The notes: generated by a model not told the origin, from the sequence alone. DNA of 64,000 bases from Ensifer sp. LC163 (GCF_001695855.1 NZ_MBSS01000023.1:124001-188000); one strand, 5' to 3'. Positions 8,269-17,200 are shown, counted from the stretch's first letter. Made by a program: numbers and translations.

Positions 8269-9390
8269 TTACTGAAGCGTGATGATGAGATCGGAGATGC
8301 GCCCGCGGGCAGCGGCGGTCTTGGCCGGATCGATGGTCCAGGCCTTCAGCTCATCAAGTCTGACCGAGTCCGGATGGTGGGCGATGGTCGTGCGCGTGGC
8401 ATAGTCGCCGGGAACGTTGAAGGGTTCGAAGCCGGCGCCTCCCGTCGGCGTGTCGTCGCCGAACATGAAGTCGATCAGCAACCGGGCGGCGGCCGGATGC
8501 GGCGCCTTGTCGGCAATGGTCAGGACCGCGGGAAACAGAATGCCGTTGGCCGGCTCGACATTGTTGGCGACCTGCAACGCCCAGCCCTCCTTCTCGTTAT
8601 CGCGACGGTCCGAATAGGTGCCGAAGCCGACAGGCGGGTTCTTGGCATTGGCATCACCGACCGACTTGTTGAGCACGTCGCTGTTGGGGACGAGGATCAG
8701 ATCGTTGGCAAAGAGGTCCTTGATGAACTGCTCGCCGGCGCCCTGAAGATCGGCATCGATGGTAATATCCTTGCCGAACTGTGTCTTGTAGGCCGCGGCC
8801 ATCTCATCCGGATGCAGCGCGATCTCGGTCAGGAGGTCGAGCAATTCGCCGCGCTGGCTCGGATCGACCATCAGCACCTTGCCCTGCCACTCCGGCTGGG
8901 TCAGCTGCCACAGGTTGGTCACGGGCGAGCCGCCGGGAAAAACCTTCTCGTTGTACATCAGCACCTTGGTCGACAGGCGCTGGGTGAGCAGCGGTCCCTT
9001 GTAGCGATCTTCGATCTGCGTGGCGACGCGCGGCGGCACGTAGTTGACGATGCGCTTGGCTTCGAGAAGCTTGCTGAAGACCACCGGCGTATCGGCGATG
9101 TAGAGCACGTCGACGGCGTGCACGCCCGCCTGCTGCTCGGCCTCCAGGCGCGCGATCTGCTTTGTCGAGCTCATGTCGAGCCCGATCAGATCGACGCCCG
9201 GATAGGCCTCCTCGAAGGCTTTCTCGATCTTGGCGATGCGGCTCGACAATGAAAAGACGGTGACGCTGCCTTCCTTCTGCGCGAGCGGCAGCAGCTGTTC
9301 GGGCGTCATGCTATCCAGATCTGCCGCTATTGCTGCCGTGGGCAGCACGACGCAGGCCGCGAGTGCGGACTTCATCAGTCGCTTCAACAT
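8269..9390 (-). CDS. ABC transporter substrate-binding protein (FbpA/AfuA-like)
   Basis: A 373-residue periplasmic protein with a signal peptide (MLKRLMKSALAACVVLPTAAIAA). The mature protein has the type-2 periplasmic binding fold of the iron/organophosphate class: EGSVTVFSLSSRIAKIEKAFEEAYPGV, WQGKVLMVDPSQ and PHPAAARLLIDFMFGD. In this class FbpA binds Fe(III) through paired Tyr residues, while AfuA and PhnS relatives bind sugar phosphates or aminoethylphosphonate. I do not see the adjacent Tyr-Tyr pair of ferric-binding proteins. The start at 9390 has GGAGGAGGAAACC directly upstream; the upstream ATG at 9405 overlaps that site and is unlikely. Confidence 0.85.
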   Translation of the reverse strand: MLKRLMKSALAACVVLPTAAIAADLDSMTPEQLLPLAQKEGSVTVFSLSSRIAKIEKAFEEAYPGVDLIGLDMSSTKQIARLEAEQQAGVHAVDVLYIADTPVVFSKLLEAKRIVNYVPPRVATQIEDRYKGPLLTQRLSTKVLMYNEKVFPGGSPVTNLWQLTQPEWQGKVLMVDPSQRGELLDLLTEIALHPDEMAAAYKTQFGKDITIDADLQGAGEQFIKDLFANDLILVPNSDVLNKSVGDANAKNPPVGFGTYSDRRDNEKEGWALQVANNVEPANGILFPAVLTIADKAPHPAAARLLIDFMFGDDTPTGGAGFEPFNVPGDYATRTTIAHHPDSVRLDELKAWTIDPAKTAAARGRISDLIITLQ

Positions 9391-9414
9391 GGTTTCCTCC
9401 TCCATTTTCCCCAG

Positions 9415-10251
9415 TCAATCGAAGTCGTTGAACAGCTCCGATAGTTTCTCCAGCCTGCCGATCACCTCGCGTTCATGCCGCCCGGCGATCGTCAGAACGA
9501 TGCCGTTGACGATGGCAAACGGGATGGTCGGGGTCTGAAACTCGCTTCCCGAGCGCCCCCGCGGCGCGGCGAGCATCAGGTCAGCAACCGGCTCCATCAG
9601 CGGGCCGGCTAGGTCCGAAATCAAAATCGTCCGCGCGCCGACGCGTCGGGCATGCTGCACCAGCGGCGCGTAGCTTTGCGGCTGTTTGCGAAAGGCGAGC
9701 GCGATGACGATGTCGCTCTTGTCCATGCTGACCATGCGCTCGGCGATGTCCCGGCCGCGCCCGGTGAGTGAGATCGTCGTCATGCCGAACCGATCGAGCC
9801 GCCGCTGCAGGAAACCGGCGACGGACTGCGCATGTCCCTGGCCGAACACGAACACCCGGCGCCCCTCGAAGATCATGTCGGCAGCCAGGTCCACGTCACT
9901 TTGCGGTACCGAGCGGACGAGCGTTTCCAGCGCCGAAATCTCCGCGGCAATCAGGTCGGTCAGATAGTCGCCGTGTTCGACCTTGGCGACCGAGCGACGC
10001 ATGCGGGTCGCGGCATCCTGATCATCAAGCACTTCGCGCTGCAACTGCGCGCGCAGATCGGGAAAGCCCCGGTATCCCAGCTTCTGCGCCAGACGGGTGA
10101 CCGTCGCCTCGTGAACGCTGGCGCGCTGCGACAGCTGCGGGCCGGACAGAAAGGCGGCCTCCGCCCGGTTCTCGAGCATCGTCGCGATCAGCTTCTGATC
10201 CGCCTCGGTCAGCCTTTTCGATTGTGCCTTTATGCGATCGATGAGTGTCAT
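9415..10251 (-). CDS. RpiR/MurR family regulator with SIS domain
   Basis: A 278-residue protein. An N-terminal winged helix-turn-helix (LSQRASVHEATVTRLAQKLGYRG, residues ~40-65) is followed by a SIS sugar-phosphate isomerase-like domain (~115-250) with GRRVFVFGQGHAQSVA and DIVIALAFRKQPQSY. RpiR proteins usually repress sugar uptake or catabolic genes and sense phosphosugars through the SIS domain. It is the first gene of the operon running to 3052, with 24 bases before the binding-protein gene, so it probably controls itself and the transporter. Upstream, 10299-10346 holds a cluster of GCAAG half-sites. Confidence 0.88.
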   Translation of the reverse strand: MTLIDRIKAQSKRLTEADQKLIATMLENRAEAAFLSGPQLSQRASVHEATVTRLAQKLGYRGFPDLRAQLQREVLDDQDAATRMRRSVAKVEHGDYLTDLIAAEISALETLVRSVPQSDVDLAADMIFEGRRVFVFGQGHAQSVAGFLQRRLDRFGMTTISLTGRGRDIAERMVSMDKSDIVIALAFRKQPQSYAPLVQHARRVGARTILISDLAGPLMEPVADLMLAAPRGRSGSEFQTPTIPFAIVNGIVLTIAGRHEREVIGRLEKLSELFNDFD

Positions 10252-10557
10252 GGCGCTCTACAAGTTTCTTTGCATGACACATCGTTCAAGCAAATCAACT
10301 TGCAGTCAAGGCAAGTTTCGCAAGATTCATTGCAAGGTTCTGCAAGGCCCGATCTCACGCCCGAAAAGCAGTCGAATTTCGGAGGTTTTGCGCGATTATC
10401 CGCCGAAAAGTGCGCCCAAAATGGTACCGGACTGCCGCTTGCGACAGTGCCTGATGTAACCCAGGAAAAATCTTTGCAAAGGTCCGCAAAGGCACTGGCG
10501 CTGTCACGCCTTCAGTGAAGATGCTCCGGGTGAGGTTCTTGACGGATAGGCGTGGTC
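10252..10557. promoter_or_regulatory. Regulatory region with clustered GCAAG half-sites
   Basis: This 306-base gap lies upstream of the RpiR operon and downstream of the 10558 gene. Four GCAAG words occur in direct orientation at 10311, 10320, 10332 and 10342, and one inverted (CTTGC) at 10299-10303. Two GCAAA words ten bases apart lie further out (around 10475-10489). Spacings of 9, 12 and 10 bases put several on one face of the helix. This looks like an operator array for the RpiR protein. I see no gene in this stretch. Confidence 0.55.
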
Positions 10558-11658
10558 CTACGGCGCGTCGCCCGGCGCGCTCCCACGGAGAAGACGGATC
10601 CAGTCGTCGATGAAGGTGGACCGCTGCAACTGATCCTGGGCAGCAAGCAGCGCCGGACCGATGCGGATCGGCCGGCCGATGCCGGATTCGATCAGCTTCG
10701 GTGGTCCGTCGACATTATCAGGAAGCGGTCCCGTCCGCGAAAAGAAGAAGGCTTTCCGCCTTGCGACCTCCTGCCCCCGCTCCGAAAGCAGGTAGTCGAG
10801 AAAGCGACCCGCCAGGTCCGGTCGCTTGACGCCCTTCGGGATCAGGACGCCGCGGCTGAGGATCAGCGTATAGTCCCGTGGCAGGACAATGCGCAGCTTC
10901 GTGTTCCGCCGCGCCGCCGCATAGGCATAGGATCCGAGAATATTGTAGCCGATATAGACGTTGCCGCTGTCAATTTCGGACAGCACGGCATTGTTGCAGC
11001 AGCGCAGCACCGCCTGGACGCGGCTGAGGCTTTCGAGCAGCCGGCCATAGGTCGTAGAGGCCTGCTGCGCATCGAGGAAGGCGAGGAGATAGCCGATGCC
11101 GGACTGGCGCAGATCGTAGGTGCCGATGCGGCCACGATAGTAATCCGGCTTGAAGCGCAGCAGGTCCGTCAGCTCGCCGTGGCTATGGGGCACATCTTCC
11201 GGCGGTACGAAGTCCTTGTGATAGACCATGACCGACGGCTCGAAGGTGAAGCCGTAGACCTCTTCCCGCCAGTTCGCCCAGTCGGGCACTTCAAGCGTTT
11301 CGGCCGAACTATGGGCCACTGCGCAGCCGTCATTAGCAAGTTTGACGAGCTGGTCGACCGAGGACGACAGCAGGATGTCGCCAAAGGCCCGCCCATTGCG
11401 GCAGGCGGCATCCGCATCCCGATAAAGGTCGTTGGTCACATAGTCGGTGTAATCGACGGCAACGTCCGTTGCCAGCACCTGGAAATCCCTGACGAGCGGC
11501 TCCATCGCCTCGATGTCGGTCGCGCCATGAATGACGAGGCGGCCGCGCTCCTGGTCCACCGCCGGAAAGAAGGCCCTGACACCCTCAACGGCCATCGCCG
11601 ACGTCACGCCGGAAAGAACGATCGCGCCGGTTAGCGCAGCGAGTTTCCTGTAGGTCAT
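10558..11658 (-). CDS. Periplasmic binding-protein-like partner of the TctDE-type system
   Basis: A 366-residue exported protein with a signal peptide (MTYRKLAALTGAIVLSGVTSAMAV). The rest resembles iron/organic-acid type-2 binding proteins: LVIHGATDIEAMEPLVRDFQ, GDILLSSSVDQL, and PDLAGRFLDYLLSERGQEVARRKAFFF. No permease or ATPase adjoins it. Instead it overlaps the histidine kinase stop codon (ATGA at 11655-11658) and is the third gene after tctD and tctE. That suggests it works as an accessory sensor that presents a ligand to the kinase, not as part of a transporter. The function is inferred from position. Confidence 0.75.
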   Translation of the reverse strand: MTYRKLAALTGAIVLSGVTSAMAVEGVRAFFPAVDQERGRLVIHGATDIEAMEPLVRDFQVLATDVAVDYTDYVTNDLYRDADAACRNGRAFGDILLSSSVDQLVKLANDGCAVAHSSAETLEVPDWANWREEVYGFTFEPSVMVYHKDFVPPEDVPHSHGELTDLLRFKPDYYRGRIGTYDLRQSGIGYLLAFLDAQQASTTYGRLLESLSRVQAVLRCCNNAVLSEIDSGNVYIGYNILGSYAYAAARRNTKLRIVLPRDYTLILSRGVLIPKGVKRPDLAGRFLDYLLSERGQEVARRKAFFFSRTGPLPDNVDGPPKLIESGIGRPIRIGPALLAAQDQLQRSTFIDDWIRLLRGSAPGDAP

Positions 11659-13040
11659 CGCGCGCCCTCGACATATTCAGGCAGATCGAGAACGACCGTG
11701 AAGCCGCGCTCACCCCTTTTCTGAAATCCGATCGCGCCTTGATGCGCCGACGCAACTTCGGCGGCGATGGCAAAACCGAGGCCCATGCTGCCCTCCCCTG
11801 TCTTCGAGGTCACGAAACGTGCGGTGACGTTGCTCCATTCGCTCGGTGGAATGCCCGGACCGTCGTCCTCGACCTCGACGCGCGCGCGGCCATTGCTGCC
11901 AAGCACACGCACGGCAAGGTGCGAGACGGTTCCGTGCCGCAGCGAATTGTCGATGATGTTGGCGATCGCCTCGCGCAGGCTGACGGCATCGCCGAGCACG
12001 ACGATCGGCTGCGGCGCAGCCTCGAACGAGATGACGATATCAGGATCGACCGTAACGGGGATGGCCGCGCGGAAGGCCTTGCGTGCGACATCGGTTAGGT
12101 CCACCGGCTTGAACCGCACCGAGTCAGAGCGGTGGATGACCATGGCATGGCTCAACAATTGATTGGTCAGCCGCGCCAGTTGCCCGACCCGCTTTCGCAC
12201 CCGGCCGAGATGCCTCCTGCCGATCTCGTCCATCTCGTCTTCATCGAGCATGTCGACCTGCGCCGACAATGCGGTCAGCGGCGTGCGGATCTGATGCGCG
12301 GCATCGGCGATGAAGCGCTGCAACAGCGTCACGCGCTCGTCCAGACGCCCCATGAAATGGTTGATCGAGGCCGTGAAGGGGCGCAACTCGCGTGGCACGT
12401 CGACGTTCACCGGGGTCAGGTCCTGCGGATCGCGGGCGCGCAAGGCAGCACCGAGCGCGCTGACGGGCAGGAGCGAATACCTGATAGCAAGCACCGTGCC
12501 GGCGAGTGCCAGCAGGCTCATGATGCCGACCAGGATCATCGCGCGCGACGTCAATTCGCCGGCCAATGCCCGACGCGCCTCGGTCGTCTGCGCCAGCACC
12601 ACATAGGACCAGCCGGAGAAAGACGGATCGGAAAGCGCCCGCGCCGCCACGACGATACGCACCGGAACGTCGCGATAGCGCGCCGAGAGGAAGACGGGTG
12701 CTGCCCGGGCGGACGTCAGGTCCAGATCCGTCTGCAGATCTTCGTAGCCGGTCAAGGTCCGCATGTCCGGTCCGATCACCCGGTAGAAGATGCGGTCGCG
12801 CTCAGCAAGCCCGAGCAGTTCGAAGGCGGAGGTGGGAAGGGCAACGGCCAGGCTGCCGTTGTCGACCGTCATGTTTGCCGTGATCTGGATGGCGGCGCCG
12901 AGCAGCAGCCGATCATAGGCATCGTCCGCCGCCGCACGCGCGTAGTACCACGCTGCGACGGCAAGCAGCGTCGCACCGCCACAGAGGACCAGGGCGACCC
13001 GAACGACCAGCCGCGAAAACAGCGATGTCTCACGCCGCAT
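11655..13040 (-). CDS. TctE-type sensor histidine kinase
   Basis: A 461-residue inner membrane kinase. There are two membrane segments (~10-32 and ~168-188) bounding a periplasmic sensor domain of ~135 residues of the 2CSK_N/TctE type. A HAMP linker and the H-box DAAHQIRTPLTAL (His249) follow. The ATPase domain has the N-box NIIDNSLRHG, G1 DDGPGIP and G2 SMGLGFAIA. It should phosphorylate the response regulator encoded just upstream, with which it overlaps by 11 bases. In TctDE systems the signal is a tricarboxylate and the target the adjacent tct transporter, which here lies divergently. Confidence 0.88.
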   Translation of the reverse strand: MRRETSLFSRLVVRVALVLCGGATLLAVAAWYYARAAADDAYDRLLLGAAIQITANMTVDNGSLAVALPTSAFELLGLAERDRIFYRVIGPDMRTLTGYEDLQTDLDLTSARAAPVFLSARYRDVPVRIVVAARALSDPSFSGWSYVVLAQTTEARRALAGELTSRAMILVGIMSLLALAGTVLAIRYSLLPVSALGAALRARDPQDLTPVNVDVPRELRPFTASINHFMGRLDERVTLLQRFIADAAHQIRTPLTALSAQVDMLDEDEMDEIGRRHLGRVRKRVGQLARLTNQLLSHAMVIHRSDSVRFKPVDLTDVARKAFRAAIPVTVDPDIVISFEAAPQPIVVLGDAVSLREAIANIIDNSLRHGTVSHLAVRVLGSNGRARVEVEDDGPGIPPSEWSNVTARFVTSKTGEGSMGLGFAIAAEVASAHQGAIGFQKRGERGFTVVLDLPEYVEGAR

Positions 13041-13704
13041 CGTCAGCCACCAGTTGATAGCCGAGCCCCCGGATTGTCACGATCCGAACTCTTGAGCCTT
13101 CGATCTTCTTGCGAAGGCGGCCGATATAGAGCTCGATGGCGTTCTGGTTGGCGCCGTCCTCGAAACCAAAGAGATGATCAAGCAACTCATCCTTGCCGAA
13201 CACGCGCCCGGGCCGCGTTGCCAGCACCTCGAGCAGGGTAATCTCCCGCCGCTTCAACTGTACCTCGCGGTTGCCGACACGCACCGAGCGGCTGTTGCGG
13301 TCGAGCACGAGGTCGCCGCATTCGATGAGATTGGTCGGATCGCCGGCCCGTCGGCGCAGCAACACCCGCACCCGCGCTTCCAGCTCGCGAAAGTCGAACG
13401 GCTTGACGAGGTAGTCGTCGGCGCCGAGATCGAGCGCTCCGACGCGATCTTCGATTTCGGAGCGCGCCGTCAGCACCAGGACCGGCGTCGTCTTTCGGCC
13501 GGTACGCAGGTGCCGCAGGATCTCGAACCCGTCGAGCCCCGGCAACATCACGTCGAGGATCACGAGATCATAGTCGGTAAAATCGAGTATGTCGGCGGCG
13601 GCCTGCCCGTCCGTTTGCCAATCGACCGTGTGCCCGACCTTCTCCAGACGCCGGCTGATCGCCTCCCCGACATCCCTTGTGTCTTCCACCAGAAGGATGC
13701 GCAT
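13030..13704 (-). CDS. TctD-type response regulator (OmpR family)
   Basis: A 224-residue regulator. The receiver domain has the acidic pair in LLVEDTRD, the phosphoacceptor Asp51 in LVILDVMLPG and the Lys in LVKPFDF. The C-terminal winged helix is of the OmpR/PhoB type, ending LYIGRLRKKIEG...RGLGYQLV. ATG 13704 gives exactly the family length; the very long upstream extension of this frame is antisense to tctC. It is the first gene of the tctD-tctE-binding-protein operon, with 255 bases between it and the divergent tctC, where it most likely binds. Confidence 0.9.
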   Translation of the reverse strand: MRILLVEDTRDVGEAISRRLEKVGHTVDWQTDGQAAADILDFTDYDLVILDVMLPGLDGFEILRHLRTGRKTTPVLVLTARSEIEDRVGALDLGADDYLVKPFDFRELEARVRVLLRRRAGDPTNLIECGDLVLDRNSRSVRVGNREVQLKRREITLLEVLATRPGRVFGKDELLDHLFGFEDGANQNAIELYIGRLRKKIEGSRVRIVTIRGLGYQLVADDAA

Positions 13705-13959
13705 GACGAAGCAGTGACACGGAAAAATCCGGCGATCAACCCGGCGGATCTGGCCGAAGCCGTGACAGCATGGTGACAGGTTCGAGGCGGAAGAAAGAGA
13801 GCCTGCCCGCTGGACTGAGGAGCGGAACGGGCCTGGAGGATTGCCATTTTCGAGGGTTGTGACGGTGGGCGCGCAGTGCTGTCCGCCAACGCCGTGTGGT
13901 GCGCTTCCGGTCCCTTCTGCGGGAGGCAGGCGGATTTCATGGAGGATGGGAGAGAGACC

Positions 13960-14931
13960 ATGACCAAAAGCATGTTGAAGACAATTGCCGCGGCCGGCTG
14001 CTTCGCCGCGATCGCGTTTCCGGTGGGGGCCGAGCCGGCAAAGCCGGAATGCCTTGCCGGCGCCAAGCCGGGTGGCGGCTTCGACCTCACCTGCCGGCTG
14101 GCCGCGAATGCCCTGCTGGAAGCCAAGGTCATCGGCAAGCCGATGACTGTTACCTATATGGAGGGCGGCGTCGGTGCGGTTGCCTACAACCATGTCATCG
14201 GCAAGCGCGGCAAGGACGGTAACCTGATCACCGCGGCATCGTCGGGCTCGGCGCTGCTGCTCGCGCAAGGCAAATTCGGACAGTACGATGAAAGCGCCGT
14301 GCGCTGGCTCGGCGCGCTCGGCGCCGACTACGGCGTCCTCGTCGTCGCGGCCGACTCGCCCTACAAGAACCTTGGCGAGCTGATCGCGGCCTACAAGGCA
14401 AATCCCGCCGACTTCGCAGTCGCCGGCGGTGGTGCCGTCGGCTCGCAGGACTGGATGAAGGGTTCTCTGCTCGCCAAGGCCGCCAGCCAGGAGCCGAAGC
14501 AGATGCGTTACGTCGCGCTGGAAGGCGGCGGCGCGGTGCTGACCGCGCTCGAAGGCGGCCACGTCAAGGTCGGCGCTGGCGATGCTGCGGAAATGGCGAA
14601 GCACCACGTTGCCGGCAAGGTCCGCGTCCTCGCGGTCATGTCGCCATCGCGGCTCCCCGGCGATCTCGCCGAGGTGCCGACCGCCAAAGAGCAGGGCATC
14701 GACATCGAGTGGCCCGTCTGGCGCGGCTACTATGTCGGCAAGGATGTCTCCGACGAGGACTACAAGTGGTGGGTCGATGCCTTCACCAAGCTCGCCGCCA
14801 CGCCGGAGTTCACCAAAGAGCGCGACGCGCGCGGGCTCTATGAGTACACGCTGATCGGCGATGCCTTCGACGGTCAGGTCAAGGCCGATGTCGCCCGCTT
14901 CAAGATCCTCGCGAAGGAAGCCGGTATGTAA
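13960..14931 (+). CDS. tctC: Tripartite tricarboxylate transporter binding protein (TctC)
   Basis: A 323-residue periplasmic protein with a signal peptide ending around VGAEPA. The Bug/TctC fold shows CLAGAKPGGGFDLTCRLAANAL near the mature N-terminus, VTYMEGGVGAVAYNHVIG, and GGAVGSQDWMKGSLL. It captures tricarboxylates or related carboxylates for TctAB. The ATG at 13960 is preceded by GGGAGAGAG; an earlier ATG at 13939 would extend the signal peptide without a better site. A hairpin directly follows the gene. Co-location with a TctDE system supports a role in citrate-type uptake, though TctC relatives bind many acids. Confidence 0.87.
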   Translation: MTKSMLKTIAAAGCFAAIAFPVGAEPAKPECLAGAKPGGGFDLTCRLAANALLEAKVIGKPMTVTYMEGGVGAVAYNHVIGKRGKDGNLITAASSGSALLLAQGKFGQYDESAVRWLGALGADYGVLVVAADSPYKNLGELIAAYKANPADFAVAGGGAVGSQDWMKGSLLAKAASQEPKQMRYVALEGGGAVLTALEGGHVKVGAGDAAEMAKHHVAGKVRVLAVMSPSRLPGDLAEVPTAKEQGIDIEWPVWRGYYVGKDVSDEDYKWWVDAFTKLAATPEFTKERDARGLYEYTLIGDAFDGQVKADVARFKILAKEAGM

Positions 14932-14941
14932 CCGAAGGACC

Positions 14942-14965
14942 TGGGGCGGTGCCTTCGCCGCCCCA
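14942..14965 (+). terminator. Intercistronic hairpin after tctC
   Basis: TGGGGCGG pairs with CCGCCCCA (8 bp, 8-base loop), ten bases after the tctC stop and ~100 before tctB. There is no U tract, so it probably stabilises the tctC message or partly attenuates transcription into tctB and tctA. Confidence 0.6.
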
Positions 14966-15065
14966 TATTCCCGCGCGGTATCGGCACAACAGGTTCGGTC
15001 GCGTTGCGATCGCACGACGAGAACACGCGCCTATCCAAGCCACAGAGAAATATTGGAGTGTCACC

Positions 15066-15524
15066 ATGTCTGACGGCATGTCTTCATCCGCATGGGCGGG
15101 CCGAATCGGCGGCGTCTGCCTGCTGTTGCTCGCCCTTGCCTATGGTATCGGCGGCAGCCAGATCGAGTACGCCTTCGCCTCCGACCCGCTCGGTCCGCGG
15201 GTCATGCCGGTACTGCTGGCGGTCCTTCTGGCGGTGTTGTGCCTCGTCTACCTCATCCGCCCCGGCGTTTCCGAACGGTTCCCGCGAGGCCGGCTTCTTG
15301 CCCGTGTCCTGGCGGTGCCGACCCTGCTGGTCGGATCGGTCCTGCTGCTCGAGCCCGCCGGTTTTGCCATCTCTATCTTCGTTCTGGCAGCGGGCGTCGG
15401 TTGGATCTTCGGCGCGCCTTTCCGCCTGGCGATTGCGGGCGCTTTCGGCCAGGCCCTGCTGTGGTGGTTCGTCTTTTCCTATCTTCTCGACGTCTATCTG
15501 CCCGTCGGTCATCTGTTCGGCTGA
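15066..15524 (+). CDS. tctB: Tripartite tricarboxylate transporter small subunit (TctB)
   Basis: A 152-residue protein with four predicted membrane segments (GGVCLLLLALAYGIGG, then VMPVLLAVLLAVLCLVYLI, and two near the C-terminus). This is the size and topology of the small TctB subunit, and its place between tctC and tctA confirms the call. The family is poorly conserved in sequence, so the call rests mainly on topology and order. GGAGTG lies upstream of the ATG. Confidence 0.82.
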   Translation: MSDGMSSSAWAGRIGGVCLLLLALAYGIGGSQIEYAFASDPLGPRVMPVLLAVLLAVLCLVYLIRPGVSERFPRGRLLARVLAVPTLLVGSVLLLEPAGFAISIFVLAAGVGWIFGAPFRLAIAGAFGQALLWWFVFSYLLDVYLPVGHLFG

Positions 15525-15548
15525 GCCCCCGGCGAAGGAGACATTCCC

Positions 15549-17072
15549 ATGAATTTCGATTATCTCTGGCAGGGCTTTTCCGTCGCCCTCACCATGCAGA
15601 ACCTGCTGATCGGTCTCGCCGGTTGCTTCATCGGCACCCTCGTCGGTGCCCTGCCAGCCATCGGCCCGATCAACGGCATCGCGCTTTTGATGCCGATCGC
15701 CTATACGATGGGCCTGCCGGCGGAAAGCACGATGATCCTGCTCGCCGCCGTCTATTGCGGCGCCGAGTATGGCGGGCGCATTTCATCCATTCTTCTCAAC
15801 GTGCCCGGTGATGCCGGCGCCGTCATGACGGCGCTCGACGGCTATCCCATGGCAAAACAGGGCCGCGCCGGCGAAGCGCTGATGCTGTCCGGGCTTTCGT
15901 CCTTCGTCGGCGGCATGCTGGGCGCACTCGGCCTGGCGCTGTTCGCACCGTTGCTGGCCGGGCTTGCGATCGGCTTCGGCCCGGCGGAATACTTCGTGCT
16001 GATGGTGTTTGCCTTCGCGACGCTCGGCTCGATGGTCGGCAGCCAGCCGGTGAAGACGTTGATCGGCTGCGCGCTCGGTCTGATGCTGGCGACCGTCGGC
16101 CTCGACGCCACCTCCGGCGCCTACCGCTTTACCTTCAACGAGCCCGAGCTTGGAGACGGCATCGACTTCGTGGTGCTGGTCATCGGCTTGTTCTCGGTGT
16201 CCGAGGCGCTGCTGATGCTGGAGCACCAGGCAGGCGGCGTCACCGTCATACGCAAGCTTGGCCGCATGACCGCCCGGCTCGACGACATCCGAAAATCCGT
16301 CGGCGCGACCCTGCGCGGCTCGGCGATCGGCTTCGTCGTCGGCGTTCTGCCGGGCACCGGCGCTTCGGTATCGAGCGCCGTATCCTACACCACGGAAAAG
16401 CGCATCTCCGACACAGAAGGCACCTTCGGCAAGGGCGATGTGCGCGGCCTTGCAGCGCCGGAAGCGGCCAACAACGCAACCGCTTGCGGCGCCTTCGTGC
16501 CGATGCTGACGCTTGGCGTGCCGGGCTCGGGCACCACCGCTGTCATGCTCGGCGCCCTGATGCTCTACAACATTCAGCCCGGCCCGATGCTGATCACCGA
16601 GCGACCGGAGGTCGTCGGCGGCCTCGTCGCCTCGCTGTTCATCGGCAACATCCTGCTGCTGCTCCTGAACCTGCCGCTCGTCAACATCTTCGCCCGGGTG
16701 CTGACGGTGCCGAACTGGCTGCTCGTTCCCGGCATTCTGGTGCTGTCGATCGTCGGCGTCTATTCCACCCACGCCTCGGTCTTCTCGATCCTCTTGATGC
16801 TGGCGATCGGCATGGCCGGGTGGCTGTTGCGGAAAGCCGGCTTCGACATGGCGCCGATCATCCTCGGCTTCGTGCTGGGCCATGTCATGGAAGTAAACCT
16901 GCGCAACGCGCTCGCCATCAGCGGCGGCGATATTTCCATCCTGTTCCAGAGCAAGATCTCGATCATTCTCTGGATTCTCGCGATCGCGATGGCCGTGCTG
17001 CCGCTTGTCGCGGGACGGCGCTCGAAATCCAGAGCGCTTGCAAAGGCTGTTAGCCCAGAAACATCAGCCTAG
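15549..17072 (+). CDS. tctA: Tripartite tricarboxylate transporter large permease (TctA)
   Basis: A 507-residue inner membrane protein with about twelve membrane segments and the family's hallmark sequences: GLAGCFIGTLVGALPAIGP near the N-terminus, YCGAEYGGRISSILLN, VGVLPGTGASVSS and ATACGAFVPMLTLGVPGSG. It is the transport channel, driven by the ion gradient, that accepts substrate from TctC. The ATG follows GAAGGAGACATTCCC, 24 bases after tctB. Confidence 0.93.
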   Translation: MNFDYLWQGFSVALTMQNLLIGLAGCFIGTLVGALPAIGPINGIALLMPIAYTMGLPAESTMILLAAVYCGAEYGGRISSILLNVPGDAGAVMTALDGYPMAKQGRAGEALMLSGLSSFVGGMLGALGLALFAPLLAGLAIGFGPAEYFVLMVFAFATLGSMVGSQPVKTLIGCALGLMLATVGLDATSGAYRFTFNEPELGDGIDFVVLVIGLFSVSEALLMLEHQAGGVTVIRKLGRMTARLDDIRKSVGATLRGSAIGFVVGVLPGTGASVSSAVSYTTEKRISDTEGTFGKGDVRGLAAPEAANNATACGAFVPMLTLGVPGSGTTAVMLGALMLYNIQPGPMLITERPEVVGGLVASLFIGNILLLLLNLPLVNIFARVLTVPNWLLVPGILVLSIVGVYSTHASVFSILLMLAIGMAGWLLRKAGFDMAPIILGFVLGHVMEVNLRNALAISGGDISILFQSKISIILWILAIAMAVLPLVAGRRSKSRALAKAVSPETSA

Positions 17073-17083
17073 ACTGCGTGTCA

Positions 17084-17121
17084 CCTGCTGGCCGTCTCTA
17101 CATGCGACGGCGGCCAGCAGG
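17084..17121. terminator. Bidirectional hairpin between tctA and RpiR gene
   Basis: CCTGCTGGCCG and CGGCCAGCAGG form an 11 bp perfect stem 12 bases after the tctA stop, in the space between two converging genes. The sequence after it on the plus strand ends in GGGCTTTTGG. It probably ends the tctCBA message. Confidence 0.6.
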
Positions 17122-17200
17122 AATGGGCTTTTGGAAACGAGACCCCGGATGTTCCGTTGCCGGCGCCGGGCGAGAGCAACGCCGACGCCCCTCGCACCGC

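Noticed and set aside
5369-9390. Ferric iron transporter as the name for this ABC system
   Set aside because: The family is shared by iron and organophosphate transporters; the adjacent Tyr pair of ferric-binding proteins was not seen and the neighbours concern phosphate.
13705-15015. N-terminal extension of the TctD frame to 661 residues
   Set aside because: The extension is antisense to tctC and the receiver domain begins exactly at ATG 13704.
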